Assembly (NCBI GenBank): GCA_018896595.1
Contig: JAHIME010000013.1
Location: 1-21,619, forward strand
Direction: 5' to 3'
DNA from: Patescibacteria group bacterium
GTDB taxonomy: Bacteria > Patescibacteriota > Patescibacteriia > Patescibacteriales > VMTK01
Length of the DNA stretch: 21,619 bases
Shown here: positions 1 to 7,882 of the stretch, in pieces
Layout of the letters: each line of letters begins with the position of its first letter
How positions within the stretch are numbered: the stretch's first letter is position 1
The notes under the pieces: model-generated
Database searches by the model: none
What the model was told of the DNA's origin: nothing
The model's input: the letters and a program-made list of their open reading frames with translations, nothing else
Position numbers and translations under genes: made by a program

Positions 1-16
1 ATTGTAAATTGTTTTT

Positions 17-470
17 TCATGATAAATAATTTATAAATATAAAAATACTAAAAATTATAATCATTAATCCAAGTAAAATTAATTCTAATATAAGTAGGGA
101 GTTACTTAATTTGCCTCTTTTGTTTGCCTCGCATCGTAAACAGGGTATTTCTTCTTCGTTAGTATTTCCATTATTAATTTTAGCGGTTAACCGAAAATCT
201 TGTAATCTATTATATGATAAAAATAAACCAATGATTATAACTGTCAAACTAAATAAAACAAAATAGCAAAAATATTTTATATTTAATTATGTCGTTACTT
301 TTTAAAGTTTCAATTAAATATCCTAAAAAAACTATTACTATAACTAAAACAAGATTATGAGTATAACCAAATTGCTCTATATTTATTTTTTGCCAACGGA
401 TAAATCTATCGTTTTTTAAACAATCTTGCAATTTTTCTTCCAAGCTTTGTGATTCTTTATTTTCTCCCAT
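17..470 (-). pseudogene. Frameshifted small membrane protein (two reading-frame halves)
   Basis: Two minus-strand reading frames lie end to end: 470-249 (73 aa, ATG start) and 247-17 (76 aa, TTG start). The first ends in a TAG inside a predicted membrane segment, and the second resumes that same hydrophobic segment one frame over. Removing one T from the ATTTAG run at about 249-254 joins them as a continuous ...FCFISLTVIII... helix, giving a protein of about 148 aa. The joined product has a charged N-terminus, a first membrane segment, a hairpin membrane segment, a polar loop with CLRC, and a C-terminal membrane segment. The N-terminal phrase KNDRFIRWQKINIEQFGY and the loop NRLQDFRLTAKI resemble an uncharacterised three-TM family that I remember only as hypothetical proteins. 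Either the gene is decayed or the assembly has a homopolymer error. No function is assigned. Confidence 0.55.
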
Positions 471-519
471 AAAATTAATAATTTTACAAACAAAAAAATT
501 TCCGTCGGCGACAACCCTT

Positions 520-540
520 CCTGCCTGTCCGGCAGGCAGG
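520..540. repeat. GC-rich palindrome
   Basis: This is an intergenic inverted repeat with arms CCTGCCTG (520-527) and CAGGCAGG (533-540) around TCCGG. It is strikingly GC-rich against AT-rich surroundings. It lies downstream of the Bro-N gene on the minus strand. There is no T-run directly after it on either strand, so it is not a canonical terminator. It resembles the short palindromes often dispersed in Patescibacteria genomes. Confidence 0.6.
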
Positions 541-554
541 CCGAATCATCCAAT

Positions 555-573
555 GCCCTTTCGGACAAAGGGC
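555..573 (-). terminator. Stem-loop at the end of the Bro-N gene (weak terminator)
   Basis: GCCCTTT (555-561) pairs with AAAGGGC (567-573) around CGGAC, and the arm reaches into the last base of the Bro-N stop codon. On the minus strand no U-run follows within ten bases, so termination is uncertain. It could instead be a 3'-end-stabilising hairpin acting with the 520-540 palindrome. Confidence 0.35.
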
Positions 574-1421
574 TATTTTAATTTTTTGACACGCTTTCTT
601 CCAGGCAAAAAATTATCCTTGCTTACAACTTTTTGCCCAGTCTGCAATTCATAATCTTTTCTGGCGCGCTTGGCAACCCCTCCGCCCTTTTTAGCTGAAA
701 CCGCGTTTTCGTCATAGCCCTTTGCCTGATTCTTTTTGGCGACATTAGTTGTTGACAGTTCAGCCAGCGCGGTAAAAATCAATTCCGCGTCCGACATATG
801 ATCGCGCAAGTTTTGTGTTTTTAACTTTTTTAAATTTTTATGCTGGTTAACGGTCAAATCGCTCCATTCTTGGTGGATAATGTTTGTTAAAATAGCAAAT
901 TCATCTTTTTCTTTAACTTCATTGTCTTTCCAATAATCCGTCAATTTATTTCTGATTTCCTGCCCCATCATTCTTTGCTGAATCCATTTTTGGCTTCTGC
1001 CCATTCTTCGCCAATAATCACGGCCGCGATTAAGAGCTTTTTCAGGGTCGCTTATTTCTTGCATTCGTTCATAACCGACTCTGGCAAGCCAAAGTTTAAT
1101 CGGTTCGGCTTTTGGGCTTGGAACGGATTGGATAAGGCGCAACAATGTTTCCACATCAGCCGCGTCAGTAAGATAAAATTTTCCGTCCGCCGCCTCAAAT
1201 TTCAGTTGGTGACAATTTGACACCGACTCATTTCCCTCTTTTTTAAGCCTTTCTTTAAGCTTATTCCAATACTTTCTGGCTGTTTGATAATCGGCTTGCT
1301 GAATTAACGCCTGAATAATATCCACTACTGAAAAATACCATTTTTCTTCTTTTTCATCCCATTCGCGCCGCACAGATTGATTATTAAAAATTACAATTGA
1401 TTTATTTTGTTTTTTTGCCAT
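573..1421 (-). CDS. Bro-N / DinD-like phage antirepressor-family protein
   Basis: This 282-aa cytoplasmic protein belongs to the family usually annotated as BRO family, phage antirepressor or DNA-damage-inducible protein D-like. An N-terminal Bro-N-type domain is visible from about residue 10 to 120: VRREWDEKEEKWYFSVVDI (17-35), then YWNKLKERLKKEG (51-63), the DAADVETLLRLIQSVPSPKA stretch (86-105) and KLWLARVGYERM (109-120). The middle contains QKWIQQRMMGQEIRNKLTDYW and the C-terminal part ends in a basic tail typical of the chromosomal members. The family is associated with DNA binding and with antagonism of phage repressors or RecA; the exact role here is not known. It starts seven bases after the AntA-type gene stop, so the two are probably co-transcribed. 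No Shine-Dalgarno is obvious. Family call is solid; function is inferred. Confidence 0.85.
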   Translation of the reverse strand: MAKKQNKSIVIFNNQSVRREWDEKEEKWYFSVVDIIQALIQQADYQTARKYWNKLKERLKKEGNESVSNCHQLKFEAADGKFYLTDAADVETLLRLIQSVPSPKAEPIKLWLARVGYERMQEISDPEKALNRGRDYWRRMGRSQKWIQQRMMGQEIRNKLTDYWKDNEVKEKDEFAILTNIIHQEWSDLTVNQHKNLKKLKTQNLRDHMSDAELIFTALAELSTTNVAKKNQAKGYDENAVSAKKGGGVAKRARKDYELQTGQKVVSKDNFLPGRKRVKKLK

Positions 1422-1428
1422 ATTTTAA

Positions 1429-1995
1429 TTATTGATTATAGGCACTGGTGGAGGGTAAAAATTCATAAAGCATATCCGTGTAAGTTCCATAATGCTTAGC
1501 TGATACGCATTTTTTTATGCTGTCTGTAAAATCTTTTCTATAATCCTTTGTTTCTTCTCTTGTTTCCTTAAAATCCTTAGAAAGCTGATTAATAAATTTC
1601 GGATTCTCTAAAGCCGCCCGCATAACTTGCTTAAACCGCTCCTCTGTTCTTATAAAATATTTTCTTACTTTTTTGCCCAACTCATTATTTTCAAGCATCG
1701 CCACTTCTTTCGCCATATCAATTGTTAAAATATATTCTATGGATATAACCTTGCCTGTTTTTTTATCAACCAAAATTCCGTCTGCTCTTTTCCTAGCTCC
1801 GTTGCCAAAATTGGCAACGGTTATAAAATAATCAAGATTTTCCACAAAATCATATTTTTCTATCCTGTCTTTTATCCAGTTAGCGAAAAATTTGCCCACT
1901 TTTAGCCATTTATGCAATTCCCGAGCGTTTACAAACCGCTTTTTTTCATTATCTATTGATTTTTGAATTACCTTGATATTTATTATTTCGTTCAT
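1429..1995 (-). CDS. AntA/AntB-type phage antirepressor
   Basis: This 188-aa protein carries an N-terminal AntA/AntB antirepressor domain. VNARELHKWLKVGKFFANWI (22-41) is the typical opening, followed by KYDFVENLDYF (48-57), IEYILTIDMAKEVAMLENNE (87-106) and the closing GKKVRKYFIRTEERF. In P22-like phages such domains counteract repressor proteins and allow prophage induction; in chromosomes they are often remnants or parts of plasmid and phage modules. The C-terminal 65 residues are charged and helical with no domain I recognise. It is the first gene of a two-gene unit with the Bro-N gene and has a plausible promoter at 2015-2042. No phage structural, integrase or repressor genes are visible nearby, so a complete prophage is not supported within this window. 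Confidence 0.85.
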   Translation of the reverse strand: MNEIINIKVIQKSIDNEKKRFVNARELHKWLKVGKFFANWIKDRIEKYDFVENLDYFITVANFGNGARKRADGILVDKKTGKVISIEYILTIDMAKEVAMLENNELGKKVRKYFIRTEERFKQVMRAALENPKFINQLSKDFKETREETKDYRKDFTDSIKKCVSAKHYGTYTDMLYEFLPSTSAYNQ

Positions 1996-2014
1996 AGAAT
2001 TTTATTTGCTCTTA

Positions 2015-2042
2015 ACTATAAATTAGCAAAAAATACGGCCAA
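2015..2042 (-). promoter_or_regulatory. Candidate promoter for the AntA/Bro-N pair
   Basis: On the minus strand TTGGCC (2042-2037) and TATAGT (2020-2015) are separated by 16 bases, placing a start point near 2008 and a leader of about 13 bases before the ATG at 1995. The leader has no clear Shine-Dalgarno. It faces away from the promoter at 2068-2096, so this is a divergent promoter region. Confidence 0.4.
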
Positions 2043-2067
2043 GGTCAAATAAAAAAAGGCCTTTAGA

Positions 2068-2096
2068 TTGAAATTTAATTAAATCTATATTATAAT
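2068..2096 (+). promoter_or_regulatory. Sigma70-type promoter, predicted leaderless start
   Basis: TTGAAA (2068-2073), a 17-base spacer and a perfect TATAAT (2091-2096) lie directly upstream of the isomerase gene. The expected transcription start, about seven bases after the -10, falls on the A of the ATG at 2103. That implies an mRNA with no 5' leader, which fits the absence of any Shine-Dalgarno. Confidence 0.7.
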
Positions 2097-2102
2097 AAAG
2101 TT

Positions 2103-3179
2103 ATGAATCTGGACAATATCAATAAAATTAAAAAATTGGACAGCGGACGGGTGGCTGAATCTATTTCCGCTTTGCCGTTTCAAATAAGGCAGGTTTTGCA
2201 TGAAGCCCGCTTGATTAAAATTCCCGGCGAATACGGCAAGGTGACGCAGGCGGTGGTTAACGGCATGGGCGGCTCCAACATCGGCGCCGGCATTGTTAAA
2301 TCTGTTTTTAGCAACGAGATTAAAGTCCCGATCAGCATTACTCCGGGCTATGGCGTGCCGGCTCATGTCAATGATAAAACATTGTATGTTGTTTCTTCCT
2401 ATTCGGGAACAACCGAGGAGCCGCTGAGCGCTTACGGAGAAGCGAAAAAGCGCGGAGCGAAAATAATGGCCATTACTTCACACGGCGCGAAAAATAAGCT
2501 GGAAAAAATAATGATTAAAGATAATATCCCGGGCTATATTTTCAAGCCGGAGCACAATCCTTCGGGCCAGCCCCGCTTGGGGCTTGGCTATTCAATTTTC
2601 GGCATGGCCGTGATGATGGCCAAGGCGGGGCTGTTCAAGATTGATGTCGGAGAAGCGGAGAATGTGATCGCCAGTTTGGAAATCTGGGACCGCGAATTAA
2701 GACCAGCGGTTAATCTTAGGAGCAACGCCGCCAAACAATTGGCGCTGAAACTGCCGGGCAAACAGATTGTTTTGGCCGCGGCTGAATTTTTAATCGGCAA
2801 TGTTCGCGCCATGCGCAACCAGTTTTGCGAAAACAGCAAGCATTTCGCCACTTATCTGGCTTTGCCCGATTTAAACCATTTTGCCATGGAAGGGCTGGCT
2901 AACCCGAAAAACAATAAAAAAGATTTAGTCTTCCTCTTTTTTGATTCGGAATTATATCATCCCCGCGTGCAAAAACGAAGCCGATTGACAAAAGAGGTGA
3001 TAAAAAAGAACGGCATAGAAGTGTTGAGCCATAACCTTACAGGCAAAACAAAATTGGCGCAGGCGTTTGAGATGCTGCAACTGGGATCCTGGATTACTTA
3101 TTATTTAGGCATGCTTAATAAAGTTAATCCCGTGAAGATTCCCTGGGTGGATTGGTTTAAAAAAGAATTGGGAAAATAA
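2103..3179 (+). CDS. Bifunctional phosphoglucose/phosphomannose isomerase
   Basis: This 358-aa enzyme interconverts glucose-6-phosphate or mannose-6-phosphate with fructose-6-phosphate, feeding glycolysis and sugar-nucleotide synthesis. It has the two-lobed SIS fold of the archaeal and bacterial bifunctional PGI/PMI family. GMGGSNIGAG (54-63) and SSYSGTTEE (98-106) are the phosphate-binding SIS loops, PSGQPRLGLGYS (153-164) carries the active-site arginine, FCENSKHFA near 243-251 supplies the glutamate, and LPDLNHFAMEG near residue 260 supplies the histidine. All key motifs are intact and the length is normal for the family. It is a single-gene transcript: its own promoter lies upstream and a Rho-independent terminator follows. 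The start is fixed by the promoter position and by the lack of an upstream in-frame alternative close to it. Confidence 0.93.
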   Translation: MNLDNINKIKKLDSGRVAESISALPFQIRQVLHEARLIKIPGEYGKVTQAVVNGMGGSNIGAGIVKSVFSNEIKVPISITPGYGVPAHVNDKTLYVVSSYSGTTEEPLSAYGEAKKRGAKIMAITSHGAKNKLEKIMIKDNIPGYIFKPEHNPSGQPRLGLGYSIFGMAVMMAKAGLFKIDVGEAENVIASLEIWDRELRPAVNLRSNAAKQLALKLPGKQIVLAAAEFLIGNVRAMRNQFCENSKHFATYLALPDLNHFAMEGLANPKNNKKDLVFLFFDSELYHPRVQKRSRLTKEVIKKNGIEVLSHNLTGKTKLAQAFEMLQLGSWITYYLGMLNKVNPVKIPWVDWFKKELGK

Positions 3180-3199
3180 TATTCGGCAACAGCCCCTTT

Positions 3200-3240
3200 A
3201 AGAGTTCCATTTTTTATCAAAAAGCCGGAACTCTTTTTTA
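3200..3240 (+). terminator. Rho-independent terminator after the isomerase gene
   Basis: AAGAGTTCC (3200-3208) and GGAACTCTT (3227-3235) form a 9-bp stem around an 18-base loop. The T-run continues through 3239. It sits 21 bases after the isomerase stop codon and separates that gene from the uvrA promoter. Confidence 0.8.
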
Positions 3241-3255
3241 TTGCGCTTTTTATCC

Positions 3256-3284
3256 TTGCCAAAATCTAAATTTTGCTTTATAAT
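3256..3284 (+). promoter_or_regulatory. Sigma70-type promoter of uvrA
   Basis: TTGCCA (3256-3261) and TATAAT (3279-3284) are separated by an ideal 17 bases. Predicted start is near 3291, giving a leader of about 15 bases without a Shine-Dalgarno. I see no LexA-type SOS box overlapping it. Confidence 0.65.
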
Positions 3285-3305
3285 AAACCGCATTGAAATT
3301 ACTAT

Positions 3306-6182
3306 ATGCTTAACTCAATAAAAATCAAAGGCGCGCGGGTGCACAATTTAAAAAATATCAATGTTGAAATACCGCGCGGCAAATTCGTGGTTATAACCGG
3401 ACTGTCCGGCTCGGGAAAGTCGTCATTGGCCTTTGACACGATTTACGCCGAAGGCCAGCGCCGCTATGTTGAGTCGCTTTCCGCTTACGCCCGCCAGTTT
3501 GTCGGGTTGATGGACAAGCCGGATGTTGACTCAATTGAAGGGCTGTCTCCGGCCATTTCCATCGACCAAAAATCAACTTCGCATAATCCCCGCTCCACCG
3601 TCGGCACGGTAACGGAAATTTACGATTACCTGCGCCTGCTTTACGCGCGCGTCGGCATTCCGCATTGCCCGAAATGCGGCCGGAAAGTCAAACCCTATAC
3701 CATTGATGAAATCGTCAATCGGGTTATAAAGTCTTATATCGGCCGAAACATTGCCATACTTTCGCCGATTATAAAAGACAAGAAGGGCGAACATAAAAAT
3801 ATCTTGCAGGGCATTGCCAAAGCCGGCTACAGCCGGGTAAGGTATGATAATAATATTTACCCGTTGGAAGAAATTGAAGATATGAAAGTTGATAAGCATA
3901 AAAGGCATAGTGTTGACATAGTGATTGATCGGATGATTATAACGAAAAATAAAGATGATATGGCGCGCTTGACCGAAAGCGTGGAAAAAGCGCTGGATTT
4001 GTCCAACGGTCTGGTGATAATATCGCCTTACATACAAAAAGAGCAACCGGGCAATGAAAAAACATATTCCAAGCTATTCGCCTGCCCGGATTGCGGCATT
4101 CATCTGCCCGAACTGGAACCGCGCAACTTTTCCTTTAACTCCCCCCACGGCGCCTGCCCCGAATGTTCGGGCTTGGGCACAAAATTAGAAGTTGATCCGG
4201 AATTGATAATTAACCCGAATTTAACCATAGCCCAGGGCGCGATCAGACCCTGGGCGCATGCTCCCTCCGGAGGGCAAACCTGGCTTTTGCGCATTTTGGG
4301 AACCGTGGCGCAAAAACACGGCTTTGACTTGAATACTCCGGTAAAAGATTTGACAAAAAAACAATTGGACATCGTCTTATACGGCGCGGGGGGCAGAAGC
4401 TACAATGTTGAATATGAAAGCGACCGGTTCAGCGGAGAATTAACAACAGAATTTGAAGGAGTGATACTGAATCTTGAGCGCCGCTACCGGCAAACCGAGT
4501 CCGATTATGTAAGGAAAGAAATTGAACAGTATATGCGCGTGCTTGTCTGCCCGGCCTGCCAAGGCAGGCGGCTTAAGCCGGAAATGCTGGCGGTAAAAAT
4601 CGCCGAACATTCAATTTATGATGTTTCCGGCAAGACAATAGACAGGGCAAAAGAATTTTTCAGCGATTTGGAAAAATCAAACAAACTGTCCGCCCGCGAA
4701 AAAAAAATTTCCGGCTTGATAATCAAGGAAATCGGCGCGCGCCTGAATTTCCTGTCCAATGTCGGGCTTGACTATTTAACCCTTGCCCGGGCCGCCAACA
4801 CTTTGTCGGGCGGAGAGGCCCAGCGCATTCGGCTGGCAACCCAAATCGGCTCGGCTTTAATGGGCGTTATTTATATTTTGGACGAGCCGTCAATCGGCCT
4901 GCATCAAAGGGACAACCGCAAACTGATTGAAACTTTGAAAAAACTGCGCGATTTGGGCAACACGGTTCTGACCGTGGAGCATGATGAAGCGACAATGCTG
5001 GCGGCCGATTATATAATTGATGTCGGGCCCGGAGCCGGAGAGCGCGGCGGAGAAATTGTCGCGGTCGGAACTCCGGCGCAGATAAAAAAATCCGCCAAGT
5101 CCTTAACCGGCCAATATTTGACCGGCAAAAAATCAATACCGGCGCCAAAAAAATACCGCCAAGCCGCCGGCAAAAAATTAAAAATAATCGGCGCGAGCGA
5201 GCATAATTTAAAAAATATTGATGTTGAATTCCCCTTGGGAACATTCATCGCCATTACCGGCGTTTCCGGCTCGGGCAAGTCAACCCTGATGACCGACATC
5301 TTGGCCAACGCTTTGAACAAGAAATTCTACCGCGCCAAAACAGAGCCGGGCGCGCATAAAGCGATTGAAGGCCTCGGATTTATTGACAAAGTGATTAATA
5401 TTGACCAGTCGCCGATCGGCCGCACCCCTCGCTCCAATCCGGCGACTTACACCGGCGCGTTTACGCCTATGCGCGAATTATTCGCCGAACTGCCTGAAGC
5501 GAAAATCAAGGGCTATAAAGCCGGGCGCTTTTCCTTTAATGTTGTCGGCGGCAGATGCGAAGCCTGCGCCGGCGACGGCATGGTAAGGATTGAAATGCAA
5601 TTTCTGCCGGATATTTATGTTGAATGCGATGTCTGCCACGGCAAGCGCTACAACCAGGAAGCGCTGGAAATTTATTACAAGGGCCACCGCCATGACGGGG
5701 CGGGGAAAAACATTTCCGATTGCCTGAATATGACCGTTGAGGAAGCGATGAATTTTTTTAAAAACATTCCGGCGATTCATCAAAAATTAGCCACGCTTCA
5801 CGAAGTCGGCCTTGGCTACATCAAACTGGGCCAAAGCGCCACCACGCTCTCCGGCGGAGAAGCGCAGAGAGTAAAGCTCGCTACTGAATTATCGCGCCGG
5901 GCAACCGGCAAAACTCTGTATATTTTGGACGAGCCGACAACCGGCCTGCATTTTGACGACATTAAAAGATTGCTGCAAGTGCTCAATCAATTAGTTGACA
6001 AAGGCAATACGGTTCTGATTATTGAGCATAACTTAGATGTGATAAAATCCGTTGACTGGATTATTGACCTGGGCCCCGAAGGCGGGGACAAGGGCGGCGA
6101 AGTGGTTGCGGTCGGCACGCCGCAAGATGTGGCAAAAATTAAAAACAGCTACACCGGACAATATTTGACGAAAATATTATAA
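3306..6182 (+). CDS. uvrA: UvrABC excinuclease subunit A
   Basis: UvrA is the damage-recognition ATPase of nucleotide excision repair. It dimerises, finds helix-distorting lesions and loads UvrB. At 958 aa it is full length. It shows two ABC ATPase modules: Walker A GLSGSGKS (32-39) with signature LSGGEAQR near residue 500, and Walker A GVSGSGKS near 652 with signature LSGGEAQR near 848. Both modules have the ILDEP Walker B. Zinc-finger cysteines are present: CPKCG near 120, CPDCG with CPEC in the signature-I insertion near 263-287, and CEAC with CDVC around 751-780. The UvrB-interacting N-terminal insertion is also present. The gene is a single transcription unit with its own promoter and is convergent with the MEMO-AMMECR1 gene. 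No uvrB or uvrC lies in the window. Codon use is more GC-rich than in the left-hand accessory genes. Confidence 0.98.
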   Translation: MLNSIKIKGARVHNLKNINVEIPRGKFVVITGLSGSGKSSLAFDTIYAEGQRRYVESLSAYARQFVGLMDKPDVDSIEGLSPAISIDQKSTSHNPRSTVGTVTEIYDYLRLLYARVGIPHCPKCGRKVKPYTIDEIVNRVIKSYIGRNIAILSPIIKDKKGEHKNILQGIAKAGYSRVRYDNNIYPLEEIEDMKVDKHKRHSVDIVIDRMIITKNKDDMARLTESVEKALDLSNGLVIISPYIQKEQPGNEKTYSKLFACPDCGIHLPELEPRNFSFNSPHGACPECSGLGTKLEVDPELIINPNLTIAQGAIRPWAHAPSGGQTWLLRILGTVAQKHGFDLNTPVKDLTKKQLDIVLYGAGGRSYNVEYESDRFSGELTTEFEGVILNLERRYRQTESDYVRKEIEQYMRVLVCPACQGRRLKPEMLAVKIAEHSIYDVSGKTIDRAKEFFSDLEKSNKLSAREKKISGLIIKEIGARLNFLSNVGLDYLTLARAANTLSGGEAQRIRLATQIGSALMGVIYILDEPSIGLHQRDNRKLIETLKKLRDLGNTVLTVEHDEATMLAADYIIDVGPGAGERGGEIVAVGTPAQIKKSAKSLTGQYLTGKKSIPAPKKYRQAAGKKLKIIGASEHNLKNIDVEFPLGTFIAITGVSGSGKSTLMTDILANALNKKFYRAKTEPGAHKAIEGLGFIDKVINIDQSPIGRTPRSNPATYTGAFTPMRELFAELPEAKIKGYKAGRFSFNVVGGRCEACAGDGMVRIEMQFLPDIYVECDVCHGKRYNQEALEIYYKGHRHDGAGKNISDCLNMTVEEAMNFFKNIPAIHQKLATLHEVGLGYIKLGQSATTLSGGEAQRVKLATELSRRATGKTLYILDEPTTGLHFDDIKRLLQVLNQLVDKGNTVLIIEHNLDVIKSVDWIIDLGPEGGDKGGEVVAVGTPQDVAKIKNSYTGQYLTKIL

Positions 6183-6218
6183 AAATTTTATTTAATATTA
6201 GCAAAATAAAAATTATAA
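6182..6218. terminator. AT-rich hairpin between convergent genes (weak)
   Basis: The 49-base gap between the convergent uvrA and MEMO-AMMECR1 stops holds an imperfect inverted repeat, AATTTTATTT against AAATAAAAATT, with A and T runs on both sides. It could act as a weak bidirectional terminator. The stem is almost entirely A-T, so support is thin. Confidence 0.3.
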
Positions 6219-6231
6219 TTCGTGATTCGTT

Positions 6232-7878
6232 TTAATTCGTTTCCAATTCGCGAACATTCGTCTCATTAAAAACCTGCGCCGTAAACACTTTTAATTCAAC
6301 CTCCTTGTCTTTATAGCAATCCGGCGCCAAGCCGGCTTTCTGGAAGCAGAGCTGTGATAAAAACTCCTCTTTGCTCCAGCCGGTTTCATCCGCCACCTGG
6401 GGCAAAAATACACCGCCTCGCAGGCCTTTTTGCGCGATTACGCCATGCTTGCCTAATTCAATATCCTGCCAATTATCAATCTTTTCCGGCGCGGACAAAA
6501 CGCTAATTTCATAATCAATTTTATCCAATTCGCCTTTATTTACCGGGCTGAAGCGATCATCTTCGGTTGCCGCGGCAATCGCCATGTCGCGCACAACTTG
6601 CCACAGCGGCTTGCCGCTCGGCTCAATCCGGCCGATGCACCCGCGCAATTTTCCGCTATTACGCAAAGTCACGAAAGCCCCTTCTTTCCAATTTAATCTT
6701 TCATCGCTATTATTAAATTCCGCGATCTCGCCTTTATTAACATAAGTTTCAACAGCAGTCCGCGCTATATTAAGCAATATTTTTTGTTGTTGCTCATTTA
6801 AAATTTGTTGATCACTTTCTACTGTCTTGATAAAAGCAACAGCGCCATACCCGACAACACTCGCTTTACTTGCCCCTTGAAACTTTAGCGAAGTGGGGTC
6901 ACCGATGGAAGCATCTCCAGAATTCGCGTATTTTAAAATCTCAATCCTGTCCCAGCCTAACAAATTATACAATTCCATCACGGTTTTAACTCCGTCAATT
7001 CCGCAAAGCAAGGTCTGCTCGTTGGGTATGTCCTGATTTTCTGTTTCTTCAATATGATTTTCCAATTCGGCGATATCGCCGGTTTTGATTATCTCCAAAG
7101 TTTCCCTGTCAATTTCATTAGCGTCTTCGTAGCTCGGATAATGCGACATATCGCTGGAAACAACGATAATATCATCCCCGCCTAAATTATCCGCCAACGC
7201 CTTGGCCAATTTTTCATAATCATCATTACGGGCATTGCCGAACAATATCGGAACAATTTTAAATTCGCCGCTTAAAACCGTCTGTAAAAACGGCAATTGC
7301 ACCTCTAAAACATGATCTGTTTTATGCGCCTCGCTGTTATATTTAATAGCGTCATCAGCGTTAACAAGCTTGCCTGCCAAATCCTTGTCAACCTCAACCG
7401 GCCCCAAGGACGTCTGCCAGCCGTCTGAATCGTCAACGGCAATGCCGTCAAAATAACTTGAATGCGAATTGCAGATTATTACAGCCGTTTTGATTTTTTT
7501 GCCCTGTAATTGTTTATAAGCGTAGGCCGCGACCGGAGCGCTGAAATCATAGCCGGCATGCGGAACCATAATCGCTTTAACTCTGCCCCCCTTCGCAAGG
7601 GTCGTTACCCCTCTTCGCAAGGGGGGTTGGGGGGATTTATCCGCCTCATCTAAATATTTCTCAATTTTATTTTTTAATTCGCTGGCGTCCGCCGGATAAA
7701 ATTGCCCGGCAACAACTGGCTGGCGGATAACTTTAAATTTAGATTCTATGGGCTTCATAAGCTTATTGTCTCGCATTATGCAAGCTGTTAACAAAAAAAT
7801 TAAAAATGCGAAAATCAAAATGCGAAATAATAAAATATTTGATATTTTTATTTTTTTCTTTTTATCATGAATTATCAT
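6232..7878 (-). CDS. Predicted lipoprotein: MEMO domain fused to AMMECR1 domain
   Basis: This 548-aa protein fuses AmmeMemoRadiSam system protein B (MEMO-like) to protein A (AMMECR1-like). The N-terminus is a lipoprotein signal: a basic start, a hydrophobic stretch (14-30) and the lipobox LTAC with Cys33, so the rest should be outside the membrane. The MEMO domain (about 50-350) has VVAGQFYPAD (55-64), VPHAGY (105-110), NSHSSYFDG (137-145), DHVLEVQLPFL (188-198), SSDMSHYPSY (241-250) and the conserved-position Cys292 in LLCGIDG. The AMMECR1 domain (about 365-540) has GAFVTLRNSGKLRGCIG (400-416), the family hallmark. MEMO proteins resemble extradiol dioxygenases and bind metal; the reaction of the pair is unknown. 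It is the last gene of an operon with the phosphoesterase (4-base gap) and permease. Residues 82-97 are encoded by an inserted GC-rich palindromic repeat in the linker. No radical SAM partner is seen in the window. Confidence 0.9.
   Translation of the reverse strand: MIIHDKKKKIKISNILLFRILIFAFLIFLLTACIMRDNKLMKPIESKFKVIRQPVVAGQFYPADASELKNKIEKYLDEADKSPQPPLRRGVTTLAKGGRVKAIMVPHAGYDFSAPVAAYAYKQLQGKKIKTAVIICNSHSSYFDGIAVDDSDGWQTSLGPVEVDKDLAGKLVNADDAIKYNSEAHKTDHVLEVQLPFLQTVLSGEFKIVPILFGNARNDDYEKLAKALADNLGGDDIIVVSSDMSHYPSYEDANEIDRETLEIIKTGDIAELENHIEETENQDIPNEQTLLCGIDGVKTVMELYNLLGWDRIEILKYANSGDASIGDPTSLKFQGASKASVVGYGAVAFIKTVESDQQILNEQQQKILLNIARTAVETYVNKGEIAEFNNSDERLNWKEGAFVTLRNSGKLRGCIGRIEPSGKPLWQVVRDMAIAAATEDDRFSPVNKGELDKIDYEISVLSAPEKIDNWQDIELGKHGVIAQKGLRGGVFLPQVADETGWSKEEFLSQLCFQKAGLAPDCYKDKEVELKVFTAQVFNETNVRELETN
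7588..7635. repeat. GC-rich palindromic repeat inside the MEMO-AMMECR1 gene
   Basis: Two copies of CTTCGCAAGG (7591-7600 and 7613-7622) lie in C- and G-rich arms. The segment 7607-7627 forms a 9-bp stem with a CGC loop, and 7589-7601 forms a shorter one. This 48-base stretch is in frame and encodes the low-complexity SPQPPLRRGVTTLAKG that interrupts the MEMO N-terminal region. Sequences of this kind are usually found between genes. Confidence 0.65.
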
Positions 7879-7882
7879 TTCA

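Noticed and set aside
3573..4046. 157-aa minus-strand open frame inside uvrA
   Set aside because: Lies wholly antisense to a conserved UvrA region, is rich in residues expected from reverse reading, and shows no domain.
4867..5320. Overlapping minus-strand open frames of 103-125 aa in uvrA
   Set aside because: Arginine- and proline-rich antisense shadows of a conserved coding region; no initiation signal.
3306..6182. Internal duplication in uvrA (repeated Walker A and LSGGEAQR blocks)
   Set aside because: This is the normal two-ABC-module structure of UvrA, not a recent repeat.
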